From Microvirga aerilata (GTDB lineage Bacteria > Pseudomonadota > Alphaproteobacteria > Rhizobiales > Beijerinckiaceae), in NCBI RefSeq assembly GCF_016743775.1, contig NZ_JAEQMY010000004.1, positions 124,001 through 188,000 on the forward strand: a stretch of DNA of 64,000 nt. The letters are read 5' to 3'. The notes beneath the pieces were generated by a model. That model saw nothing but the letters and a program-made list of their open reading frames with translations. It did not search any database and was not told where the DNA came from. Both the position numbers and the translations under genes were made by a program. Below, one piece after another: positions 53,119-62,163 of this stretch. Position 1 is the stretch's first letter. Every line of letters starts with the position of its first letter.

Positions 53119-54327
53119 CTTCTCAATTTTCGGCAGGAAATAGGCCAGGAGCCCGATGGCCGGCAGGAACGAGCAGACCTTGTAGACGGTCTCGATGCTG
53201 GTCATGTCCGCAAGCTGCCCCAGGGCCGCGGCGCCCAGGCCGCCCATGCCGAAGGACAGTCCGAAGAACAGCCCTGCGATCATGCCGACCCGGCCCGGCA
53301 CCAGCTCCGTGGCGTAGACCAGGATGGCCGAGAAGGCGGAGGCCAGAACCACGCCGATGATGACGCTCAAGACCGCCGTCCAGAACAGGTTGGCATAGGG
53401 CAGGAGGAGCGTGAACGGCAGGACGCCCAGGATCGAGATCCAGATCACGTAGCGGCGCCCGATCCTGTCGCCGACGGGACCGCCGAGAACCGTGCCGGCC
53501 GCCACCGCCCCCAGGAAGATGAACAGGTAGACCAGCGCGCTCTGCTCCGAGAGCTGGAACTTGGCCATCAGGTAGAACGTGAAATAGCTCGTCAGCCCTG
53601 CCATGTAGAAGTTCTTCGAGAAGACCAGCAGCATCAGGATGGTGATCGAGACGATGACGCGGTTCCTCGACAGGGGGGACCTGACCTCAGCGGTGCGGGG
53701 CTTCGCCCGCATCTCCGTGAGCTTCGCCTGATACCAGCGCCCGACCGTGAACAGGATCGCCATGGCGAGCAGAGCAAAGCCCGAGAACCAGGCGATGCTG
53801 CCCTGCCCGAACGGCACCACGATAAAGGCCGCCAGCAGCGGCCCCAGGGCCGTGCCGGCATTGCCGCCGACCTGGAACACCGATTGCGCGAGACCGTAGC
53901 GTCCGCCGGACGCCATGCGGGCGACGCGGGAGGATTCCGGGTGGAACACCGAGGAGCCCATGCCGACGAGCGCGGCCCCCAGGAGCAGCAGCGGATAGCT
54001 ATGCGCCTGCGACAGCGTCAGCAGGCCGATCAGGGTGAAGCCCATGCCGATGACGAGGGAGAACGGTTGCGGCCTGCGGTCGGTGAAGGTGCCGACGAGA
54101 GGCTGCAGCAGCGACGCGGTCACCTGGAACGTGAGCGTCAGCAGCCCGATCTGCCCGAAATCCAGGTGAAAGCTTTCCTTGAGGATCGGGTAGATCGCCG
54201 GCAGCAGCGACTGGATGAGATCGTTCAGAAGGTGGGAAACGCTGATGGCCGCCAGGATCGGAACCGCCACCCGTTCCGCCGTGGTTCGAATGGGCGCAGC
54301 CGATATGGCGGGGGATTTCGTATCCAT
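53107..54327 (-). CDS. MFS transporter, fosmidomycin-resistance (Fsr)-like
   Basis: A 406-residue inner-membrane protein of 12 helices. The N-terminal SHLLNDLIQSLLPAIYPILKESFHL segment and the LQPLVGTFTDRRPQP motif are typical of Fsr/RosA-like efflux permeases; HPESSRVARMASGGRYGLAQS follows helix 4. Members export fosmidomycin, an inhibitor of isoprenoid synthesis, and related compounds, but the natural role is unknown. ATG at 54327. It lies tail to tail with the PEP-mutase-like gene. Confidence 0.88.
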   Translation of the reverse strand: MDTKSPAISAAPIRTTAERVAVPILAAISVSHLLNDLIQSLLPAIYPILKESFHLDFGQIGLLTLTFQVTASLLQPLVGTFTDRRPQPFSLVIGMGFTLIGLLTLSQAHSYPLLLLGAALVGMGSSVFHPESSRVARMASGGRYGLAQSVFQVGGNAGTALGPLLAAFIVVPFGQGSIAWFSGFALLAMAILFTVGRWYQAKLTEMRAKPRTAEVRSPLSRNRVIVSITILMLLVFSKNFYMAGLTSYFTFYLMAKFQLSEQSALVYLFIFLGAVAAGTVLGGPVGDRIGRRYVIWISILGVLPFTLLLPYANLFWTAVLSVIIGVVLASAFSAILVYATELVPGRVGMIAGLFFGLSFGMGGLGAAALGQLADMTSIETVYKVCSFLPAIGLLAYFLPKIEKPRA

Positions 54328-54574
54328 TTGACGTTCTTCATTATGCGGCCAAGCTCAAGCCCGGCTCGACTGCGGCGTTTCCAAGCTGGCTATAAACCAG
54401 ATCATGGTGCCGATCCCGCGCTGATCTTGCAATGCAGGGTCACGGTTCCGGCAAGGCCGCGAATGCAACATAGTGTCACATAAGCCACAACTTCTTCTTA
54501 TTTGGCGTATAGTCGAGACGCTCAAGCAATAAGCCCGGAACACCGGGCAAAACAGATAAGTCAAAGGGGATTTC

Positions 54575-55777
54575 ATGTCACAGGCGACCGTCTACGAGCA
54601 GTTCATGCTCGAACTGGTGAACGCGGAACGCGCGAAGGCGGGCGCGCAGCCGCTGGTCTTCAACAGCAGCCTCAACGACTCGGCGGATTCCCACAGCAAC
54701 TGGATGATCTCGGCCGACGTCTTCTCCCACACGGGCGTCGGCGGCTCGGATCCCTTCCAGCGGATGCAGAAGGCCGGCTACAGCCTCATCGGGGCCGGAG
54801 CGACGGCAGGCGAGAACATCGCCTATGTCAGCACCCGTGCCCCCACGGGCCTCGGGGACGAGGTGCAGCTGCTTCACACCAACCTGATGAACAGCCCGGG
54901 CCACAAGGCCAATATCCTCAACGGAAGCTTCCGCGAGATCGGCATCGGCTTCAACACCGGCGATTACCAGGGCTTTGACGGCGCCTTCGTCACCCAGAAC
55001 TTCGGCCGGACCGGCTCGAGCGTGTTCCTCACCGGCGTCGCCATGGACGACAAGGACGGCGACCGCTTCTACGACATCGGCGAAGGCCTCGGCGGCCTTA
55101 CCGTGACCGCCGTCAGCTCGACCGGCGCCCGCTATACCGCCACCACGCAAGACGCAGGCGGCTACAGCCTCGCCTTGAGCGCCGGCACCTACACGATCAC
55201 CTTTTCGGGCGGCGCAATGACCGCCGTGACCAAGCAGGTGACGGTCGGCAGCGCGAACGTGAAGCTCGATCTGATCGATCCCGTAACGGGTCCGGTGACC
55301 ACCCCTGGCCCGACCTCGGCCTCCGATGCCCTTTACGGCACGACCGGAGGCAATACGATCAAGGGCCTGGGCGGCGACGACACGATCTCCGGCAGAGCCG
55401 GCCACGACAAGCTTCATGGCGGCAGCGGCAACGACGCCCTCGCAGGGGACAGCGGCAACGACCGGCTTTACGGCGACAGCGGCAGGGACACGCTGACCGG
55501 AGGCGCCGGCAAGGACACGCTCACCGGCGGCTCCGGCGCGGATGCCTTCCGCTTCAAGGGCAAGTGGAGCGCGGACAAGATCGTCGACTTCAGGAACAGC
55601 AGCGACCGGATCGACCTGCGCGGCAACGGCCTGAGCTTCAAGGAGCTCAGCATCGCGAAGGGCCATGGCGACAGCGACGGCGTGGCGGACGACGTGATCA
55701 TCAAGGCCGACGGCCAGTCCATTGCGCTGCTCAACGTGAAGCTCTCCCTGATCGGCGCCTCGGACTTCCTGTTCTGA
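54575..55777 (+). CDS. CAP-domain protein with RTX calcium-binding repeats
   Basis: A 400-residue protein likely exported by a type I secretion system. Residues about 5-150 are a CAP/SCP domain (LELVNAERAKAGAQPL, HSNWMISADVFSHTG, GENIAYV, HTNLMNSPGHKANIL), with the His/Glu residues seen in this fold. Residues about 155-235 form a SdrD-like B domain (DDKDGDRFYDIGEGLGGLTVTAV). Residues about 265-330 hold six RTX nonapeptides of G-G-x-G-x-D type, and the C-terminal 60 residues form the RTX cap and secretion signal. No N-terminal signal is present. No type I exporter lies in this window. ATG at 54575 follows an AAGGGG site; a terminator follows. Confidence 0.87.
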   Translation: MSQATVYEQFMLELVNAERAKAGAQPLVFNSSLNDSADSHSNWMISADVFSHTGVGGSDPFQRMQKAGYSLIGAGATAGENIAYVSTRAPTGLGDEVQLLHTNLMNSPGHKANILNGSFREIGIGFNTGDYQGFDGAFVTQNFGRTGSSVFLTGVAMDDKDGDRFYDIGEGLGGLTVTAVSSTGARYTATTQDAGGYSLALSAGTYTITFSGGAMTAVTKQVTVGSANVKLDLIDPVTGPVTTPGPTSASDALYGTTGGNTIKGLGGDDTISGRAGHDKLHGGSGNDALAGDSGNDRLYGDSGRDTLTGGAGKDTLTGGSGADAFRFKGKWSADKIVDFRNSSDRIDLRGNGLSFKELSIAKGHGDSDGVADDVIIKADGQSIALLNVKLSLIGASDFLF

Positions 55778-55800
55778 GCCGCACGACCACTCATCGACCC

Positions 55801-55828
55801 TGAGGCGGGCCTGGAGCCCGCCTCATTT
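55801..55828 (+). terminator. Intrinsic terminator after the CAP-RTX gene
   Basis: TGAGGCGGGC and GCCCGCCTCA form a perfect 10-bp stem with a five-base loop followed by TTTG, 24 bases after the stop. It may also work for the opposite gene. Confidence 0.75.
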
Positions 55829-55902
55829 GCCTCGTCCGGTATGTTCCCGTGCTCTGGGGCTTCATGAAGACACCGGTCGGGCCGCGTGAGCCCGGCCGGG
55901 TT

Positions 55903-57177
55903 TTACTCGGCCGCGACCAGAACGGTCTCGCGGGCAGGCGTATGCGTCTCGACAACACCGTCATAGACGGCCCGATCGAGAACGCCTTCCTCCTTCGCCA
56001 CGATCACCGGCACGAGGATCTGACCCGTGACGTTGGTCATGGTGCGCATCATGTCGACCACGCGGTCGATGGCGACGATGTAGCCGATGCCTTCGAGCGG
56101 CAGCCCCGCGGTGCTGAGCGTCAGCGTCAGCATGACGATGGAGGTGCCGGGCACGCCGGCCGTGCCGAGCGAGCCGAGCACGGCGGTCAGGCCGATGAGC
56201 ACATATTGCGTGAGCGTGAGATCAAGCCCGAAATACTGGGCGATGAAGATCGACGCGATGGCCGGATAGATCGCGCCGCAGCCGTCCATCTTCACGTTGG
56301 CGCCCAGCGGAACCGCGAAGCTCGCATAGCTCTGCGGCACGCCGAGCTTCTCGACCGCGACCCGCAAGCTCATGGGCAGGGTGGCAAGGCTCGACGAGGT
56401 GGCGAACGCCATCTGCATGGCCGGCAGCGCGCCGCGGAAGAAGCGGCCCACCTTGAGCCCGTGTGCCTTCAGGAGGCCGCCATAGACCACGACGATGTGG
56501 AACAGGCAGGCGAGATACATGGCGGCGATGAACTTGCTGAGCGGCAGCAGCGAGGACAGGCCGTAGCGGCCGACCACCCAGGCGATCAGCCCGAAGGTGC
56601 CGATGGGGGTAAGCTGCAGCACCCAGCGGGTGATGCGGAACACAAGCGTCGCGCCCTGATCGACCAGGCTGCGGATGCCCGCGGTCTTTTCGCCGAGCGA
56701 CACGAGCGCAGCCCCCACGATGCCGGAGAAGAACAGCACCTGCAGCACGTTGGTGTCGGCCATGGCCTTGATCGGGTTCGTCGGCACGATGCCGATCAGC
56801 ACCTCAAGCGGCGTCGGGATGGTGCGCGGCTTCACCTCGCCGAGCGGCAGGTTCGAGAGGCCGAGGCCGGGATCGATCAGGTGGCCGAAGGCAATGCCCA
56901 CCAGCACCGCAACCGCCGATGTGGCGATGAACCAGAACAGGGTGCGCAAGCCGAGGCGCGCCACGTTGCCGGCCTCGGCCAGCCTCGCCACGCTCGACGT
57001 GATGGTGAAGAACACGAGCGGGATGACGATCATTCGCACGAGGTTCAGGTAGATGTCGCCCAGCGGCTTGAACCAGACGGCCGCCTGCTCGCCGGCCAGA
57101 ACGCCCGCCAGGATGCCCAGGGCAAAGCCCACCGCGACCCGCTGCCAGAGCGGGCGCGCAAACCACAACTGAAACAT
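55903..57177 (-). CDS. Dicarboxylate/amino acid:cation symporter (DAACS family)
   Basis: A 424-residue inner-membrane symporter of the GltP/DctA family. Helix 1 is at about 9-28. The family motifs are present: FATSSSLATLP (hairpin 1, about 265), GANVKMDGCGAIYP (helix 7 ion site), and AGVPGTSIVMLTL (hairpin 2). The ion-binding NMDGTA-like motif is seen as VKMDGCG. Members carry C4-dicarboxylates, glutamate or aspartate with H+ or Na+. ATG at 57177; the frame continues to 57354 without homology. Single gene, next to a serine hydrolase on the opposite strand. Confidence 0.9.
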   Translation of the reverse strand: MFQLWFARPLWQRVAVGFALGILAGVLAGEQAAVWFKPLGDIYLNLVRMIVIPLVFFTITSSVARLAEAGNVARLGLRTLFWFIATSAVAVLVGIAFGHLIDPGLGLSNLPLGEVKPRTIPTPLEVLIGIVPTNPIKAMADTNVLQVLFFSGIVGAALVSLGEKTAGIRSLVDQGATLVFRITRWVLQLTPIGTFGLIAWVVGRYGLSSLLPLSKFIAAMYLACLFHIVVVYGGLLKAHGLKVGRFFRGALPAMQMAFATSSSLATLPMSLRVAVEKLGVPQSYASFAVPLGANVKMDGCGAIYPAIASIFIAQYFGLDLTLTQYVLIGLTAVLGSLGTAGVPGTSIVMLTLTLSTAGLPLEGIGYIVAIDRVVDMMRTMTNVTGQILVPVIVAKEEGVLDRAVYDGVVETHTPARETVLVAAE

Positions 57178-57373
57178 GTTGATTGCCTTGCATTTACGAT
57201 CTTGCTTGCAAAATAGGCGGATCCTCGCAGCAGCGCAAATGCCGCAGGCGCAGGGCTGAGGCCGGGCAGCCGCATGGATGACGGGGCTCACAATGGCGTG
57301 TGGCCTGTTGTGGGCGCGGAACGAGGGTCCATTTCGGTTCTTGTCCCGCAGCAACGGAATATCCGAACGGTCT

Positions 57374-58477
57374 ATGCTTTCGCTCTCGAGCCTTCATCCA
57401 CGAAACCTCGCCCTCACCCTCTGCCTCATGGCAGCGGGTGCTCTCGGCGCCTCCGCGCAGCCCGCCCCTCCCCCGGCGGCTTCGGCGCCCGACAGGAAGC
57501 TGATCGAAGACACGGTCGCCCGAGCCGGGGATCTTCCGAATCTCCGCTCGTTCATCGTGTCTCACAACGGAACCGTGCTGGCCGAGCAAGCTTTTCGGGG
57601 CCCCAGGCCCGATCGGCCGACGAACATCAAATCGGCCTCCAAGACCATCATGTCGGCCCTCGTGGGGATCGCCATCGACCGTGGCATCCTGCAGGGCGTG
57701 GACCAGCCGGTTGCATCGATCCTGGCGCAGAGCATCCCGGCGGAGGCCGATCCGCGGGTCAGGCAGATCACCATCGGCCATCTGCTGTCCATGCGGGCCG
57801 GGCTGGAGCGCACGTCAGGCCGCAACTACGGCGCCTGGATCAGCAGCGGCAACTGGGTTCGCGACGCCCTCGCGCGGCCCTTCGTGGACGAGCCCGGCGG
57901 ACGCATGCTCTATTCCACGGGCAGCTCGCATCTGCTCTCGGCGGCGCTCACGCGCGCCTCGAAGCGCAGCACCCTGGAGCTGGCCCGCGAATGGCTGGGC
58001 GGGCCGCTCGACATCAGGATCGCTCCCTGGACCCGCGATCCGCAGGGCATCTACCTCGGCGGCAACGAGATGGCCCTCTCGCCCCGCGCGCTGCTGCGCT
58101 TCGGCGAGATGTACCGCCAGGGCGGCGTGATCGACGGCAAGCGCGTGGTCTCGGAGAACTGGATCAGGGAATCCTGGACGCCGCGCACATCGTCGCCGTT
58201 TACCGGCGACTCTTACGGCTATGGCTGGTTCATGCGCGAGATGCGCGGGCACATGGCCCATTACGCCTGGGGCTTCGGCGGGCAGATGCTCTACGTGATC
58301 CCGAGCCTCGGGCTGACGGTGGTCATGACCTCCGACCCCACCTCGCCCTCGCGGGAGGACAACCACATCGGCCAGCTCCACGCCCTGGTCGCGGACGGCC
58401 TCGTGCCGGCGCTTCTGCCGAAGCCGGAGCACCGGACGGGGAGCATCGCCCCAACCGATCCAGCGCCGATGCCGTGA
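57374..58477 (+). CDS. Serine hydrolase, beta-lactamase-like (class C fold)
   Basis: A 367-residue exported enzyme. A signal peptide spans residues 1 to about 28 (LALTLCLMAAGALGASAQ). The S-x-x-K nucleophile motif is SASK (about residue 91), the second motif region has LYSTGSSHLL (Y-S-T, instead of the usual Y-x-N), and the last has GFGGQ. The overall pattern fits the beta-lactamase/DD-peptidase/esterase EstB family, without a strong case for true beta-lactamase activity. ATG at 57374 begins the signal peptide; a longer frame to 57278 has no homology. It ends right at the stop of convergent lrgB. Confidence 0.82.
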   Translation: MLSLSSLHPRNLALTLCLMAAGALGASAQPAPPPAASAPDRKLIEDTVARAGDLPNLRSFIVSHNGTVLAEQAFRGPRPDRPTNIKSASKTIMSALVGIAIDRGILQGVDQPVASILAQSIPAEADPRVRQITIGHLLSMRAGLERTSGRNYGAWISSGNWVRDALARPFVDEPGGRMLYSTGSSHLLSAALTRASKRSTLELAREWLGGPLDIRIAPWTRDPQGIYLGGNEMALSPRALLRFGEMYRQGGVIDGKRVVSENWIRESWTPRTSSPFTGDSYGYGWFMREMRGHMAHYAWGFGGQMLYVIPSLGLTVVMTSDPTSPSREDNHIGQLHALVADGLVPALLPKPEHRTGSIAPTDPAPMP

Positions 58478-59200
58478 TTACTCCAGCAGCTTTCCAAGCA
58501 CCATCGGCAGAAGAAGCGCGGTGACGAGCGCGTTGAGCCCCATGGCAATCCCCGCGAAGGTGCCGGCGAGCGAATTGACCTGAAAGGCGCGGGCCGTCCC
58601 GATCCCGTGGGAGGCCAGCCCCACGGCAAAACCGCGGGCGCGCCAGTCCTTCATGCGCAAGGCGTTCATCAGCGGCGTGACCGTGATGGCCCCGATGACG
58701 CCCGTGAGGATGACCAGGATCGCGGTCAGCGCCGGGTCGCCGCCCAGCATCTCGGCGATGCCCATGCCCACGGGAGCCGTCACGGATTTCGGCGCCAGCG
58801 AGATAAGGACAGTGTTCGGAATGCCGAAGAGCTTTGCGATGGCAACCGCCGACACGATGGCCGTGACCGAGCCCACCACCAAGGCCAGCACCATGGGAGC
58901 AATCGCCCGCAGCACGATGCGCCGGTTCTCGTAGAGCGGGATTGCCAGGGCCACGGTGGCAGGCCCCAGCAGGAAGTGCACGAACTTCGCGCCTTCGAAA
59001 TAAACCGGGTACGAGGTTCCCGTGCCCCAGAGAACCAGAGCGATCACCGCAACCGCGATCAGCACGGGATTGCAGAGGGGATTGCGCCGGGACGCGAGCG
59101 AGATCCGGTCCGCCGCCACATAGGCCACGAGCGTCACCGTGAGCCAGAGCAGCGGGGTTTGCGAAAGGTAGGCCCAAAGCGGGAAGGAGAACTCGTTCAC
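58478..59200 (-). CDS. lrgB: LrgB/CidB family membrane protein
   Basis: A 240-residue inner-membrane protein with six or more helices. The LrgB pattern is clear: FLLGPATVALAIPLYENRRIVLRA, LAPKSVTAPVGMGIAEMLGGDP and GLASHGIGTARAFQVN. LrgAB modulates murein hydrolase or cell-death-like activity in Gram-positives and, in other bacteria and plants, transports small organic acids such as glycolate or pyruvate. The GTG at 59200 overlaps the lrgA stop (GTGA). It shares no spacer with the serine hydrolase gene. Confidence 0.9.
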   Translation of the reverse strand: MNEFSFPLWAYLSQTPLLWLTVTLVAYVAADRISLASRRNPLCNPVLIAVAVIALVLWGTGTSYPVYFEGAKFVHFLLGPATVALAIPLYENRRIVLRAIAPMVLALVVGSVTAIVSAVAIAKLFGIPNTVLISLAPKSVTAPVGMGIAEMLGGDPALTAILVILTGVIGAITVTPLMNALRMKDWRARGFAVGLASHGIGTARAFQVNSLAGTFAGIAMGLNALVTALLLPMVLGKLLE

Positions 59201-59595
59201 GGCGCCCGATCCTCCCCTGCTCCCTCGACCGCTGAGCCAGTGAGCCTGGATGCCACCACGAAGGTCACGACCGTCACGATCAGGGTCACGAGGGTCGATG
59301 CCACCAGGGCGACCGCAAGGCCGAGCCCATGCTGTGCCAGAACGTCGAGGTGCTGAACGACGCCGACGCCCGCCGGGATGAACAGCAGCGACAGGTGAGC
59401 GAGCAGTCCCTTGCCGGTGGAATCCAAGGTCTTGCCGAACTCGGGCACCCTCATGCCGATCCGGTCGCGCAGGCCCAGGAAGAAGAGCAGGAACACCATG
59501 CCGAGCACCGGCCCCGGCAGCGGCCACTCGAAGCCACGGGCAACCACCTCGCCCAGGAGCTGGCACAGAAGAATGACGGTCAGGCTGATGATCAT
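59197..59595 (-). CDS. lrgA: LrgA/CidA family membrane protein
   Basis: A 132-residue membrane protein of holin-like size with four helices. It has the family's FEWPLPGPVLGMVFLLFFL segment and HLSLLFIPAGVGVVQH. It partners LrgB. ATG at 59595 begins the first helix (ISLTVILLCQLLGEVV) and overlaps the stop of the upstream small ORF as ATGA; the frame runs on to 59679 but the extra part is not membrane-like. Confidence 0.88.
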   Translation of the reverse strand: MIISLTVILLCQLLGEVVARGFEWPLPGPVLGMVFLLFFLGLRDRIGMRVPEFGKTLDSTGKGLLAHLSLLFIPAGVGVVQHLDVLAQHGLGLAVALVASTLVTLIVTVVTFVVASRLTGSAVEGAGEDRAP

Positions 59596-59909
59596 GGGTG
59601 CTTGGAGTCGGGGCTGCAGCCGCAGTTGGGACAGGAAATAGATCGCCGCAGAAAGTAGCGAACCCCACACCCGTGGCAAAGTTGGACAGGGTCTTTCTGG
59701 GCCCAGAAATTATCCCAATCCATCATGTCTCCATGGATCTCAATTGCAGCCTCAAGATCTTCAGCTTGGATCCGGTGAAGAAAAATCGGCTTTTTTAGCC
59801 AGCCTCCTATTGCCCTCATCCTCTCGACTTCGCTGACAGATGTGAGCTCTACACTGTTGTCAGCTTCGTCATACCAAGCTTCGAAGACTTCCTGATACAA
59901 GATGAGCAC
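59592..59909 (-). CDS. Small zinc-ribbon hypothetical protein
   Basis: A 105-residue protein. The C-terminal region has CHGCG followed 12 residues later by CPNCG, two CxxC pairs that would bind zinc, then a short basic tail. The N-terminal 70 residues are acidic and helical (EVFEAWYDEADNSVELTS, EDLEAAIEIHGDMMDWDNFW). No family recognised. The start is a GTG at 59909 or TTG at 59912. The region is less GC-rich than its neighbours and the gene overlaps lrgA by ATGA, so it is either a leader gene of the lrg operon or a recent arrival. Confidence 0.5.
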   Translation of the reverse strand: MLILYQEVFEAWYDEADNSVELTSVSEVERMRAIGGWLKKPIFLHRIQAEDLEAAIEIHGDMMDWDNFWAQKDPVQLCHGCGVRYFLRRSISCPNCGCSPDSKHP

Positions 59910-59933
59910 CAAGTAGAACTTGTCGGGTTGAGA

Positions 59934-59960
59934 AAAAGGCGGGCTTTAGGCCCGCCTTTT
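59934..59960. terminator. Bidirectional intrinsic terminator of rpoD
   Basis: AAAAGGCGGGC and GCCCGCCTTTT pair around a five-base loop (TTTAG). A-run and T-run flank both sides, so it serves both strands. It lies 8 bases beyond the rpoD stop on the - strand. Confidence 0.85.
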
Positions 59961-59968
59961 GATTGGTC

Positions 59969-61969
<2,001 letters not shown>

Positions 61970-62163
61970 GCTTTGCTCAACTCCGGCGCCCCGCAAATCA
62001 CCCTAATCCGGATCTACGATGCGCGAATAGGCGGCAAGCTCAGGGCTCCACCACCCGAAATTCATTCCCAACTATAAACAGCAAGTCGCTTGACTAACCG
62101 TTAACCATCCCCTGCACAAACTGCGGCAGCCGCCTCGCCTGCCGCCCTCTGGCGTGTGGGACA

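Noticed and set aside
53059..54483. 474-codon frame antisense to the Fsr-like transporter
   Set aside because: Shadow of a clear membrane protein; strongly charged and without domains.
55849..57216. 455-codon frame antisense to the dicarboxylate symporter
   Set aside because: Its composition (His, Arg, Asp, Gln, Gly) is typical of an antisense shadow and no family is seen.
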